A stretch of DNA of 62,385 bases from a virus: positions 1-62,385 of IMG/VR virus record IMGVR_UViG_3300034106_004872; one strand, 5' to 3'. A program made the position numbers and the translations under genes. Positions 16,284-23,878 of the stretch are shown here, piece after piece. The notes below the pieces were generated by a model. It was not told the DNA's origin. It made no database searches and saw nothing but the letters and a program-made list of their open reading frames with translations. The stretch's first letter is position 1; each line of letters begins with the position of its first letter.

Positions 16284-16331
16284 ACGTTGATCGCACACGC
16301 GACGGAAGTACCATTTGGGAAGCAACGCACC
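16284..16331 (+). promoter_or_regulatory. Glutamine riboswitch (glnA/Downstream-peptide type)
   Basis: The core matches the known glutamine aptamer. P1 is CGTTG (16285-16289) with CAACG (16323-16327), enclosing a CGC-ACAC-GCG hairpin, the diagnostic GACGGAAGTA (16301-16310), and GGGAAG before the closing strand. The Downstream-peptide version of this RNA is known from cyanobacteria and marine cyanophages, where it precedes very short genes, exactly as here. It sits immediately after a predicted transcription start and 30 bases before the DUF4278-like gene. It would let expression follow cellular glutamine, that is nitrogen status. Confidence 0.85.
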
Positions 16332-16360
16332 AATACCTAAAAAGTAAAGGAGCAAACCTA

Positions 16361-16498
16361 ATGTCCAAAGTCGTATATCGTGGTGTTGAATATGATACCC
16401 AAAAGCGTATTGAATACCAACAGCAAATGATGCAGCAACCCCAACAATACAACGAAACCTATCGTGGTATTAAGTATGTAAAGGAGGGGCACAAATGA
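16361..16498 (+). CDS. DUF4278-like small protein (45 aa)
   Basis: Two YRG motifs, VVYRGVEYD at 4-12 and TYRGIKYV at 33-40, flank a Gln-rich middle (YQQQMMQQPQQY). This is the layout of DUF4278 proteins found in cyanobacteria and cyanophages; function unknown. An AAGGAG ribosome site lies 8 bases upstream. It is the first gene under the predicted glutamine riboswitch and overlaps the next gene by ATGA, so both are probably made in step with nitrogen status. Confidence 0.75.
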   Translation: MSKVVYRGVEYDTQKRIEYQQQMMQQPQQYNETYRGIKYVKEGHK

Positions 16499-16596
16499 AC
16501 ACTTATTTCGTTCGCTATCTTAAAAGAAAAGCAAAGAAGGAAAAACTCCTTCAAGTAGCACAACTGAATATGGCAAAAAAACCACAAGTTGCCTGA
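16495..16596 (+). CDS. Small basic peptide (33 aa)
   Basis: Starts MNTYFVRYLKRKAKKEK and is strongly basic with one amphipathic helix. A very strong AAGGAGGGG ribosome site (16479-16487) and the ATGA overlap with the DUF4278-like gene make translation likely. The unit ends directly at a perfect terminator (16601). Function unknown; basic peptides of this size from cyanophages could bind RNA or a host protein. Confidence 0.6.
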   Translation: MNTYFVRYLKRKAKKEKLLQVAQLNMAKKPQVA

Positions 16597-16600
16597 AACT

Positions 16601-16627
16601 GGGAGGATTGACATCCTCCCTTTTTTT
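16601..16627 (+). terminator. Perfect intrinsic terminator
   Basis: GGGAGGAT / ATCCTCCC (8 bp, tetraloop TGAC) followed by seven T. It ends the riboswitch operon. Confidence 0.92.
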
Positions 16628-16636
16628 ATGTAAAAT
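16608..16636 (+). promoter_or_regulatory. Promoter nested in the terminator
   Basis: TTGACA (16608-16613) is made by the loop and right arm of the terminator hairpin. After a 17-bp spacer comes TAAAAT (16631-16636). It would drive the next small genes and thyX. Confidence 0.7.
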
Positions 16637-16657
16637 AAGACGAGAGTATTGCAAGAT

Positions 16658-16831
16658 ATGGACAAAGAAAAATTAAAACTTATCGTTCGTAATATGGAAT
16701 TGCTTGTGGATTCATTAAAGGCAGAAATCTATTCTGATGTTTCTGCTTATACTCCTATGGAACCGATGAGAAAACGGGCAGTTTTAGATTATGACGAAAT
16801 TTTTGAGGATAGTGATTTAGATGACGAATAG
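16658..16831 (+). CDS. Small acidic protein (57 aa)
   Basis: The ATG at 16658 is preferred over TTG at 16649. It starts MDKEKLKLIVRNMELLVDSLKAEIYSD, a single amphipathic helix, and ends in an acidic run (DEIFEDSDLDDE). First gene of a tightly overlapping set (this gene, the next coiled-coil gene, thyX). No function recognised; small acidic helical proteins of this kind are widespread in T4-like cyanophages. Confidence 0.6.
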   Translation: MDKEKLKLIVRNMELLVDSLKAEIYSDVSAYTPMEPMRKRAVLDYDEIFEDSDLDDE

Positions 16832-16988
16832 AGCAAAAGAACTGGTAAAGTTGCTTGAAAGATTGAGTAAACAAGATCATCTTTATTCTGATGAGCAACT
16901 GGTAGAAATGAAACAACAATTGCGAGTTGTAAAACAAGAACTTGCAGAACTTGAAGCAAAAACATCAAAAGGATTTGGAAAGAAATGA
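16821..16988 (+). CDS. Small coiled-coil protein (55 aa)
   Basis: A 55-aa helical protein, MTNRAKELVKLLERL at the start and a heptad-rich EQLVEMKQQLRVVKQELAELEA helix in the centre, so probably a coiled coil. It overlaps the preceding gene by 11 bases and thyX by ATGA. Function unknown. Confidence 0.65.
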   Translation: MTNRAKELVKLLERLSKQDHLYSDEQLVEMKQQLRVVKQELAELEAKTSKGFGKK

Positions 16989-17737
16989 GACCTATTAAAG
17001 CAAAAGATCTTCTTGAACTTGATAAGAGACTTGAAGTAGTAAAACTTCAAGGATATCCAATTCCAGAGCAGGTAATTTACCAAGCAGGAAAGTGTGACTA
17101 TTCGGAAATTCCTATTCATCATCAACAAATTCCTACACCGCAGAAGTGTGGTGAGTGGATTGTGGAGCAACTTCTAAGCAACGAGAGAGGGCACTGGGGA
17201 CCTGTAGAACACCCCGGTATTACATTCTCGGTGTCTGGGTATGTCCACAACGTTATGGTGCAAGCAAGGACTCACAGGGTAGGTGTGACGTTTGATGTTC
17301 AATCTCAACGATACACTGGTAAGAGAGTTGTGAAGGTGGCACAAGGAGAATTGAAACCTGATGAAGTTTTCTATTCTCGTCCTCCTGGTTTCTATACCAA
17401 TCGTAAGGGTAAGAAGTATGAATGGACTCAAGAAGATTATGATGATGAGATGAAATGGTATGTAGAAGGATGTAAGCGTTATGCTGTGAAGTATGAAAAG
17501 GGAATGTGTGAAGAACATATTCGTGATGGTCTAGCACAAGGAATTCGTCAAAACTTTGTAGTTTCTTGCAATCTTCGTTCTATTCTTCATATTCTTGATC
17601 TTCGTGCTAAGTTGGATGCTCAACTTGAAATTCAGGCATTAAGTGAACAAATTGCTCCCGAAATTCAAAAATGGGCACCAAATGTTTGGGGTTATTATGA
17701 AGAAAAGCGTCTTCATAAAGCACGGTTGAGTCCATAA
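16985..17737 (+). CDS. thyX: Flavin-dependent thymidylate synthase ThyX
   Basis: A 250-aa FAD/NADPH-dependent enzyme that methylates dUMP to dTMP. The signature region R95-T-H-R98-x8-Q-S107-Q-R109-Y matches the ThyX motif (canonically RHR-x7-S). The N-terminal GHWGPVEHPGITFSVSG (about 69-85) and the C-terminal ...LRAKLDAQLEIQ segment are also typical, and length is normal. It is unrelated to the T4 thymidylate synthase (td), as in many cyanophages. It supplies dTMP for an AT-rich genome. The start overlaps the preceding small gene (ATGA). Confidence 0.96.
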   Translation: MRPIKAKDLLELDKRLEVVKLQGYPIPEQVIYQAGKCDYSEIPIHHQQIPTPQKCGEWIVEQLLSNERGHWGPVEHPGITFSVSGYVHNVMVQARTHRVGVTFDVQSQRYTGKRVVKVAQGELKPDEVFYSRPPGFYTNRKGKKYEWTQEDYDDEMKWYVEGCKRYAVKYEKGMCEEHIRDGLAQGIRQNFVVSCNLRSILHILDLRAKLDAQLEIQALSEQIAPEIQKWAPNVWGYYEEKRLHKARLSP

Positions 17738-17743
17738 TAAATA
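17736..17743 (+). promoter_or_regulatory. Late promoter AATAAATA
   Basis: Late-promoter core overlapping the thyX stop, 22 bases before the gene at 17766. Confidence 0.45.
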
Positions 17744-17765
17744 AATTATCTTGAATTTGTAACTT

Positions 17766-18014
17766 ATGGCAACATATCCTGTAGTGAATACAAAAACTGG
17801 TGAACAGAAAGAAGTGGAAATGAGTGTCCACGCCTGGGATCAGTGGAAAATAGATAATTCAGACTGGACTCGTGACTGGTCTGATCCTTCTACTTGCCCT
17901 TCTCCCGGAGAAGTCGGTGAATGGAAAGATAAACTCATCGCAAGAAATCCAGGATGGAATGAAGTTTTAGATCGTGCAAGCAAAGCACCAAAATCAACTG
18001 TAAAGAAAATCTAA
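17766..18014 (+). CDS. Conserved-type small protein before phoH (82 aa)
   Basis: MATYPVVNTKTGEQKEVEMSVHAWDQWKIDN resembles the first strand-turn-strand of FmdB-like zinc-ribbon proteins, but the Cys pairs are absent, so it would not bind zinc. A Trp-rich middle (DWTRDWSDPS) and a basic tail (KSTVKKI) follow. The stop and the phoH start share an A (TAATGG). Its genomic position next to phoH is shared by many cyanophages; function unknown. Confidence 0.6.
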   Translation: MATYPVVNTKTGEQKEVEMSVHAWDQWKIDNSDWTRDWSDPSTCPSPGEVGEWKDKLIARNPGWNEVLDRASKAPKSTVKKI

Positions 18015-18766
18015 TGGCAAGAAGAAAAAGAGCAGATCAACCAATCGGTGTTGGTCTTACCACTCGTCAATCAAAGCGTAAAAAACCATTAAGTAGTGAA
18101 TATTTAATTGATATTGATCCTCTTACTAATAATCAAAGAAGACTTTTTGATTCTTATGCCGAAGGTAAACATGTTGTTGCTTATGGATGTGCCGGAACTG
18201 GTAAAACTTTTATTACTCTATTCAATGCTTTGAAAGATGTTCTTGATGAAAGAACTCCTTATGAAAAAATTTATCTTGTTCGTTCATTAGTTGCAACCCG
18301 TGAGATCGGGTTTCTTCCAGGAACACATGATGATAAGGCAGATATCTACCAAATTCCTTATAAGAATATGGTGAAGTATATGTTTCAGATGCCTTCCGAT
18401 GTTGACTTTGAAATGCTCTATGGCAATCTAAAATCACAAGAAACGATTAAGTTCTGGAGCACTTCATTTCTTCGTGGAACAACTCTTGACAATGCTATTA
18501 TTATTGTAGATGAGTTTCAAAATCTTAATTTCCATGAATTGGATTCTATTATCACTCGTGTTGGTGAAAATACAAAAATTTGTTTTTGTGGAGACGGAAC
18601 TCAATCAGATCTTGTAAAAACAAATGAGCGTAATGGTATTGTAGATTTTATGACAGTCTTGCGTAAAATGCCTTCTTTTGATATAATTGAATTTGGTGTA
18701 GAAGACATTGTTCGTTCTGGACTTGTTAAAGAATACATTATTGCAAAAATAGATGCTGGATTTTAA
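18014..18766 (+). CDS. phoH: PhoH-like ATPase
   Basis: A 250-aa P-loop protein of the PhoH family. Walker A GCAGTGKT is at residues 58-65 and Walker B IIIVDEFQN at 162-170. An SLVATREIGFLPG segment (91-103) is characteristic of PhoH, as is the later CGDGTQSDL. PhoH proteins are RNA-helicase-like ATPases; in phages they are near-universal markers but their role (RNA metabolism, phosphate stress) is still unsettled. Coupled to both neighbours by overlapping stop and start codons. Confidence 0.93.
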   Translation: MARRKRADQPIGVGLTTRQSKRKKPLSSEYLIDIDPLTNNQRRLFDSYAEGKHVVAYGCAGTGKTFITLFNALKDVLDERTPYEKIYLVRSLVATREIGFLPGTHDDKADIYQIPYKNMVKYMFQMPSDVDFEMLYGNLKSQETIKFWSTSFLRGTTLDNAIIIVDEFQNLNFHELDSIITRVGENTKICFCGDGTQSDLVKTNERNGIVDFMTVLRKMPSFDIIEFGVEDIVRSGLVKEYIIAKIDAGF

Positions 18767-19491
18767 TGACAAACTCTTTGATTGAAAAATATAATGAAAT
18801 TCATGGTCAAAAATTTAATCATGTTGATATTGAACTCCCTAAGTTAGAAAGGGAGACTATAGATGGCATTCGATATTATAAGGTTCCAGATTTAGATCAA
18901 CTTTTAAGATTAGTTTCGATTACTTCTGTTACCAGTCATAAAAATCGCCAGGTATTTGTTAAATGGCGCAAAAAGGTTGGCGACAAAGAAGCAGACAAGA
19001 TCACGCAACAAGCAACTAGTCGTGGAACAGATATGCACACGCTAGTTGAGCATCATTTGAAGAATGATGATCTTCCAGAAGTTCAACCTTTATCTCAGTT
19101 TTTATTTGATATTGCTAAGAAAGATCTGAATCGTATAAATAATATTCATGCTCTTGAAGGGTCTTTATACAGCAAAGTTCTTGGAATTGCAGGTACTGTT
19201 GACTGTATAGGGGAGTTTGATGGCGAACTGGCAATAATTGACTTTAAAACTTCTAAAAAACCAAAACCACGCGAGTGGATTGAACATTATTTTGTTCAAT
19301 GTATGGCATATGGTTGTATGCTGTATGAACTAACAGGTATTTCTGTTAAAAAACTGGTAATCATTATGGCTTGCGAAAATGGAGAATGCGTCGTCTATGA
19401 AGAATATGACAAATCAAAGTACATCAAACTACTCACCGAATACATTAGAGAGTTTGTTAGAGATAAACTGGAACAGTATGGAACAAAATAA
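18766..19491 (+). CDS. PD-(D/E)XK exonuclease (RecB/MGME1-like)
   Basis: A 241-aa nuclease with the PD-(D/E)XK core: RGTDMHTLVEHHL (86-98) as the conserved alpha helix, then D146 in AGTVDCIGEF and D159-F-K161 in IIDFKTSKK. This layout, with a preceding R-G-T-x2-H motif, is that of the RecB-like/MGME1 exonuclease group. It would trim or degrade DNA ends during replication, recombination or host DNA breakdown. T4-like cyanophages commonly carry it between phoH and gp33/gp59. It overlaps gp33 by 14 bases. Confidence 0.82.
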   Translation: MTNSLIEKYNEIHGQKFNHVDIELPKLERETIDGIRYYKVPDLDQLLRLVSITSVTSHKNRQVFVKWRKKVGDKEADKITQQATSRGTDMHTLVEHHLKNDDLPEVQPLSQFLFDIAKKDLNRINNIHALEGSLYSKVLGIAGTVDCIGEFDGELAIIDFKTSKKPKPREWIEHYFVQCMAYGCMLYELTGISVKKLVIIMACENGECVVYEEYDKSKYIKLLTEYIREFVRDKLEQYGTK

Positions 19492-19738
19492 AGAACTAGA
19501 AAAAGCAATAGAAAATAAGTTTTTAACTCCTTCTAAATTTGCTCTGGAAATCGAAAGCATTGTGGCACTTGAAAAAATGAATTATATTGATGCAATATGC
19601 CATTATTGTGAAATTAATAATCTTGAAATAGAATCAGTTACGAAACTTATTTCAAAACCTCTTAAAGAACGACTGAAGTGGGATGCAATTCGTCTCAATT
19701 TTATGAAAAAGACCTCCCGTGCTTGTTTGCCTATCTAA
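19478..19738 (+). CDS. 33: Late transcription co-activator gp33
   Basis: An 86-aa protein starting at the ATG within the end of the exonuclease gene, MEQNKELEKAIENKFLTPSKF. The remainder (MNYIDAICHYCEINNLEIESVTKLISKPLKERLKWDA...FMKKTSRACLPI) matches the pattern of cyanophage gp33. In T4, gp33 links the sliding clamp gp45 to RNA polymerase at late promoters. The position directly before gp59 also follows the T4 neighbourhood. The longer upstream extension of the frame (from 19379) is not needed. It would act on the NATAAATA promoters seen here. Confidence 0.85.
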   Translation: MEQNKELEKAIENKFLTPSKFALEIESIVALEKMNYIDAICHYCEINNLEIESVTKLISKPLKERLKWDAIRLNFMKKTSRACLPI

Positions 19739-20328
19739 TGAGTCCCTTTGAATGCTATCAACATTATCTTTCACTAAAAAACCACTTTACTAACTCTAAA
19801 TATGATTTTTTCAAATATGGTGCAAAAACTAGAGCATCAGTCACTTCTTTTAACAAACGGCGCGATAAATATTTTTTTGAGAAAACTTCAAGAAAGTATA
19901 ATGATAAAGAAGTCGTAGACTTTTTAGTAGCAAATTTCATATCAACAGACAACCCGCAGAATTTATGGATTGGACAAATTATCAATTCTGGAGAAAGAAC
20001 ATATGCAGAGTGGATGCGAAGACAGCAGAGTTTGAGTTACTTGTTCAAGGAGCAATCGACAGAATTGTTCTCGGAAACCGAATTGAACGATGTCTTCAAT
20101 TGCACCAAAGGTCATCCACCAATTCTCAAAAGGTTTCTAAGCGGGAGATTATTTATCGAAAACTTCGTAATCTACGACAAAATATTTCACTTTTCAAAAG
20201 ATTTTGATAAGAAACTTTTGGATCCTGTATGGGAAACCGTAAGTTTAAAAATATCAAAATACAAACCCTTTCTAAATATTGACGTGTTCTCATACAAAAA
20301 AATCTTACGGGAAATTATAGATGAGTAA
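19738..20328 (+). CDS. 59: DNA helicase loader gp59
   Basis: The start is the ATG in the TAATG junction with gp33, giving 196 aa beginning MSPFECYQHYLSLKNHFTNSKYDFFKYGAKT. That N-terminal helical block, with Y-x-Y-LK-HF and YDFFKY, is the recognisable gp59 pattern. The rest is helical (RDKYFFEKTSRKYNDKEVVDFLVANFIS). gp59 loads the gp41 replicative helicase onto gp32-coated forked DNA. gp33-gp59 and the nearby gp32 reproduce the T4 grouping. Confidence 0.85.
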   Translation: MSPFECYQHYLSLKNHFTNSKYDFFKYGAKTRASVTSFNKRRDKYFFEKTSRKYNDKEVVDFLVANFISTDNPQNLWIGQIINSGERTYAEWMRRQQSLSYLFKEQSTELFSETELNDVFNCTKGHPPILKRFLSGRLFIENFVIYDKIFHFSKDFDKKLLDPVWETVSLKISKYKPFLNIDVFSYKKILREIIDE

Positions 20329-20650
20329 ATTTTTTGATTCTGAAATTATTCAGGATGAACTGAAAGAAATTAACAAATTACAAGAAGAACTTTACGGAAG
20401 TATTCTTACTTTTGCTATGATGGATCGTGAAGAAAAATTAGAACATATTGAAAAACTTACAATTTTGCTTGATAAACAACGTATAATGTATACTAGATTA
20501 TCTCTTTCTGATGACCCAGCAGCATTAGAAATGAAAGAGAATTTGAGAAAATCAGTTGCTATAATGGGATTTCCTCCTGAAACTGATATTCAGGTTTTGT
20601 TCACAAGTATGAACAAAACGATTGAATCTCTCAAGAAGTATCTTGACTAA
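20321..20650 (+). CDS. DUF1825-like protein
   Basis: A 109-aa helical protein that begins MSKFFDSEIIQDELKEI, followed by DREEKLEHIEKL and a PPETDIQVLF tail. FFDSEIVQ-type starts, a central D-R-E helix and a C-terminal M-x2-T-x2-x-L-K helix are the marks of DUF1825, a family of cyanobacteria and cyanophages with unknown role. It overlaps gp59 by 8 bases, and its stop overlaps the gp32 promoter. Confidence 0.75.
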   Translation: MSKFFDSEIIQDELKEINKLQEELYGSILTFAMMDREEKLEHIEKLTILLDKQRIMYTRLSLSDDPAALEMKENLRKSVAIMGFPPETDIQVLFTSMNKTIESLKKYLD

Positions 20651-20671
20651 TCTAGCAATCTTTGCTATACT
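20643..20671 (+). promoter_or_regulatory. Sigma70 promoter of gp32
   Basis: TTGACT (20643-20648), 17-bp spacer, TATACT (20666-20671), 43 bases before the gp32 start. Close to consensus, as expected for a highly expressed early gene. Confidence 0.88.
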
Positions 20672-20713
20672 ATACAAGTAATCCAACGAATCCAATTTAT
20701 CCGAGGTATCTAA

Positions 20714-21640
20714 ATGGGCTTTGCCGATCTTAAGAAACAATCCAAACTTGGTTCTCTCACCGCCAAACTGGTGAAAGAAGTCGAAAAAATGAATACTACT
20801 AGCGGTTCTTCTGATGACCGTCTTTGGAAGTTAGACGTTGATAAAAGCGGTAATGGTTATGCCGTAATCCGTTTTCTTCCTGCTCCCGATGGAGAAGATC
20901 TTCCCTTTGTGAAGGTTTATTCTCATGCCTTTCAGGGGCCTGGTGGTTGGTTGATTGATAACTGCCTGACCACTCTGAATGGGCAAAAGTGTCCTGTTTG
21001 TGAGTATAATTCTAGTCTGTGGAACAACGGCACTGATGCTGGTAAAGAAGTTGCACGTAAGCAAAAGCGCAAACTGACTTATGTAAGCAATATCTATGTT
21101 GTGAAGGATCCTGCAAATCCTGATAATGAAGGTAAGGTCTTCCTGTTCAAGTATGGTAAGAAAATCTTTGACAAACTTACTGAGGCAATGCAACCTGAAT
21201 TTGAAGATGAGTCTCCTATTGATCCATTTGATTTCTGGCAAGGTGCTAACTTCAAACTGAAGGCAAAGAACGTTGCTGGTTATCGTAACTATGACTCCAG
21301 CGAATTTGCCGCTCAGGGTGCTCTTCTGGACGATGATGATGCTATGGAAGCAATCTGGAAGAAGCAGTATTCTCTTGCAGAATTCACTTCTCCTAGCGAA
21401 TACAAGACTTATGATGAACTGAAGAAGCGTCTTGATTCTGTTCTGGGTGCTAAAACTTCGAATCGTATTGATGAAGAAGTTGAGGATGAAGATGATTATC
21501 GCGGTTCCACAAAGGAACTCAATGATGATCTTCGTAGCGAACTGAATAATCTGAAACCAACCCGTGCAGTTTCTGCACCTGTGGAGGATGATGATGACGA
21601 TGCTCTTTCATATTTTGCAAAATTAGCATCTGATGATTGA
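20714..21640 (+). CDS. 32: Single-stranded DNA-binding protein gp32
   Basis: A 308-aa homologue of T4 gp32. The basic N-terminus (MGFADLKKQSKLGSLT) is the cooperativity region. The zinc site H71, C84, C93, C96 is complete and arranged as in T4 (His-Cys-Cys-Cys). The middle part carries the OB-fold with aromatic and basic residues. The C-terminus is strongly acidic (EDDDDDALSYFAKLASDD) and would contact replication partners. It coats ssDNA in replication and recombination. Own sigma70-type promoter and a terminator at 21658. Codon use looks more host-like than neighbouring genes, in keeping with high expression (by eye only). Confidence 0.96.
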   Translation: MGFADLKKQSKLGSLTAKLVKEVEKMNTTSGSSDDRLWKLDVDKSGNGYAVIRFLPAPDGEDLPFVKVYSHAFQGPGGWLIDNCLTTLNGQKCPVCEYNSSLWNNGTDAGKEVARKQKRKLTYVSNIYVVKDPANPDNEGKVFLFKYGKKIFDKLTEAMQPEFEDESPIDPFDFWQGANFKLKAKNVAGYRNYDSSEFAAQGALLDDDDAMEAIWKKQYSLAEFTSPSEYKTYDELKKRLDSVLGAKTSNRIDEEVEDEDDYRGSTKELNDDLRSELNNLKPTRAVSAPVEDDDDDALSYFAKLASDD

Positions 21641-21657
21641 TTAGTTGCTATAATCTG

Positions 21658-21683
21658 GGGAGTTCAAGGGACTCCCTTTTTTT
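21658..21683 (+). terminator. Terminator after gp32
   Basis: GGGAGT (21658-21663) pairs with ACTCCC (21671-21676), 7-base loop, followed by seven T. It also touches the end of the oppositely oriented gp53, so it separates convergent transcripts. Confidence 0.9.
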
Positions 21684-22368
21684 ATGAATTTAATATTCTG
21701 GTATTTTCGGTTTTAATCAATCTGTTGTTTATATATTGCGATGACCTATCATAAGTCATTGCTTTTCTTGTATCATTAATTATTTGCTGCAAGTAAGTTG
21801 GTTTTAGGACATAGATTGTTCTTTTCTCATCATTTTTTCTTACTTCATATTCATAATTGCTAATACCTACTATTGGATTTGGAATACTTATAATGTTTTC
21901 ACCTAAACTAATATCATTTGTATAAATTTTTCCTTTATCGTAATAAGATATTTTGAAGTTTGAATCAACTATTTTTCCTGCAGGAAGAATCAAACAACCT
22001 TGAGAATCTCTAACTTCAATTGTTTCATAATGGTGAATTGAATTTAAATCATTACCATAAAGTTCCTCAGCATACTGGTAAAGTTGATAATTTGAAAGTG
22101 GCCATTGATCTCTAACTCTGGTAATTTCCGCACATACTAAGACTACCCAATCATATTGACTACTTCCATAAAGTTCTTCAGCCACAAGATCTGGTCTTGA
22201 TCCATCTGTAATTTGATATTTGTTAAAGATAGTAAAAACATTTTGAAGATCATCACGAAGTTTTACGCGACGAAATAAATTCTTTACAAGCAAATAATTA
22301 TCAACAGACTGTTTATCTGAGAGGAAAGATTGATATTCTAAATTTGGTAGTTCTCTAAAGTAAGACAT
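21682..22368 (-). CDS. 53: Baseplate wedge protein gp53
   Basis: A 228-aa protein, MSYFRELPNLEYQSFLSDKQ..., with the conserved N-terminal FRELPNLEYQSFL and YDWVVL (WVVLV at about 75-79) followed by WPLSNYQLYQYAEELYG. These mark the gp53 wedge family, which joins wedges to the central hub during baseplate assembly; T4 gp53 is of similar size. It abuts gp48 by a one-base overlap. Transcribed leftward, opposite to the genes on either side. Confidence 0.86.
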   Translation of the reverse strand: MSYFRELPNLEYQSFLSDKQSVDNYLLVKNLFRRVKLRDDLQNVFTIFNKYQITDGSRPDLVAEELYGSSQYDWVVLVCAEITRVRDQWPLSNYQLYQYAEELYGNDLNSIHHYETIEVRDSQGCLILPAGKIVDSNFKISYYDKGKIYTNDISLGENIISIPNPIVGISNYEYEVRKNDEKRTIYVLKPTYLQQIINDTRKAMTYDRSSQYINNRLIKTENTRILNS

Positions 22369-23270
22369 TAGTAACCAACTCCAGTTCTACCTTCTTCTGT
22401 ATTATCATATTCCTCCGCATAAATTGGAGATAACTCTTGAAATTGTAATGTCAGTTGCATATGTACTGGTGTTGCATCAGGATATGTTGAATATTGTGCT
22501 GAACCATTATAATTTACATTCATTTGTGTTAGAGCACATGGTTTAAAACGATGTAAGAATGGATGTTGAATTCCTCCACTCATGTACTGCAATTTAAAGA
22601 CATTTGGTGCTTTAACGAAAAGACCTCCACCTGAATTTTCGGGAGTTCCTTTTCTTGGAGTCATATTTTGCTTAAAACTTCGAATTATCTTTTTAATCAT
22701 GTCACTTTCTTTTTTAGATCTTGGAACCATATCAAAAGTGAAATTAAATGCTGGACGCAGTGTTACACCATTGAAGAGTAGTTCAACATTCTGGTTAAAT
22801 ACATTTCCTCTTGCTCTTGATATTATTTGATTTATATCTCCTTGACCTAATGCTGCTGACAATGCCGCAGCGGCAGTTCCTGCTGCTATTGCTTGCTGCC
22901 CTTCTCCACTTTGTATTGCGCTGTCAAGATTGGATCCAAATTTTTTAAAAGACTCTGCAAGAGATCCAAATAGATTTGAACTTAGAGTAGCGGAAGAGGC
23001 AGCATTGACAATTGCTCCTTGAAGAGGATTCATTGATCCAGAAGTCCAATCCGCAGCATTATTATCTTGAATATTTGCTGGCATTGGAAGTATAATAGTT
23101 TCTATCGCAGTTTTAACACCTTTTAGTGCATTTTCTGTTGTCTGTAATGCAAAACCTCCGGTTAAACCGAGACCAGGTGGTTCATATTTAATAATTTGAA
23201 TTTTAAAATAATCGTCTTGATTGCCAATATTTTTTATTGGATATCTTAAAAAAGGTTTTGGATCCGACAT
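22368..23270 (-). CDS. 48: Baseplate tail-tube cap protein gp48
   Basis: A 300-aa protein of the tail-tube-related family. The C-terminal part (NVELLFNGVTLRPAFNFTFDMVPRSKKESDMIKKIIRSFK...) and the HMQLTLQFQELSPIY end are typical for T4 gp48, which caps the hub and starts tube growth with gp54. The N-terminal FLRYPIKNIGNQDDYFKIQIIKYEPP leads into a Gly/Ala-rich middle (GEGQQAIAAGTAAAALSAALG). Slightly shorter than T4 gp48 (364 aa). A minus-strand AATAAATA late core lies upstream at 23284. Confidence 0.75.
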   Translation of the reverse strand: MSDPKPFLRYPIKNIGNQDDYFKIQIIKYEPPGLGLTGGFALQTTENALKGVKTAIETIILPMPANIQDNNAADWTSGSMNPLQGAIVNAASSATLSSNLFGSLAESFKKFGSNLDSAIQSGEGQQAIAAGTAAAALSAALGQGDINQIISRARGNVFNQNVELLFNGVTLRPAFNFTFDMVPRSKKESDMIKKIIRSFKQNMTPRKGTPENSGGGLFVKAPNVFKLQYMSGGIQHPFLHRFKPCALTQMNVNYNGSAQYSTYPDATPVHMQLTLQFQELSPIYAEEYDNTEEGRTGVGY

Positions 23271-23283
23271 TTATTTTTTTAAC

Positions 23284-23291
23284 TATTTATT
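23284..23291 (-). promoter_or_regulatory. Late promoter AATAAATA (minus strand)
   Basis: Late-promoter core read leftward, 14 bases before the gp48 start codon. Confidence 0.5.
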
Positions 23292-23292
23292 A

Positions 23293-23874
23293 TTAGTTCT
23301 GAACTAATTTTCCGTAAGGAATTGTTAATAGAGTTTTAAATTCTTCTCTACTTAATTCATATAATCCACTCACTAATCGATCACCATCTTGTGTATTATA
23401 TTGTCTGATTTTTCCAAGATGAAAATTAAACCCTCTGAATCCTCTTGGTAGAATATCACCTGCACGAATCAGTGGATGTCGATCATAACGAATTCTTGGT
23501 GTTTTTGCATAATAGATGTAAGTATAATATTTTCCTGGAGTTGGAAAAGAGACTTCACTTCCACTCAATCTTGTTAATATTTCATTCATAAGTTCTTCTG
23601 GTCTTTCACCTCCTAATAAAGATTCTTTTAAATTTTTAAGCTGATTTGTTTTTTTCTTCGAACCAACTCTTCTTGGTAATTGTGGATTTGCTTCAACATA
23701 ATCAAGATCAGTTTTGATAATATTAATCAATACTTCTTTAGTTAATCTATCATATCCACTAAGTTTTCCTATCCCACTCGCTGTTTGATAATAAACTGTA
23801 TATGATTTTGCTATCTCAACCAACTGTTTCTTTGTATAATCCTTTAATGGTTTTTCGTATCCTGTGAGTGCCAT
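23293..23874 (-). CDS. Virion-associated hypothetical protein (193 aa)
   Basis: The N-terminus MALTGYEKPLKDYTKKQLVEIAKSYTVYYQ looks like a short helical domain with a L-V-E-I-A-K motif (SAP-like). A K-rich linker (KKKTNQLKNLKESL) follows, then a C-terminal beta-rich domain with YYTYIYYAKTPRIRYDRHPLIRAG. It lies between gp4 and gp48 in one leftward operon, so a structural or assembly role is likely. I cannot place it in a named T4 family. Confidence 0.6.
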   Translation of the reverse strand: MALTGYEKPLKDYTKKQLVEIAKSYTVYYQTASGIGKLSGYDRLTKEVLINIIKTDLDYVEANPQLPRRVGSKKKTNQLKNLKESLLGGERPEELMNEILTRLSGSEVSFPTPGKYYTYIYYAKTPRIRYDRHPLIRAGDILPRGFRGFNFHLGKIRQYNTQDGDRLVSGLYELSREEFKTLLTIPYGKLVQN

Positions 23875-23878
23875 TTAA

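Noticed and set aside
20651-20713. Possible additional small gene between the DUF1825-like gene and gp32
   Set aside because: The 63-base gap is filled by the gp32 promoter and leader and has no ORF with a ribosome site.
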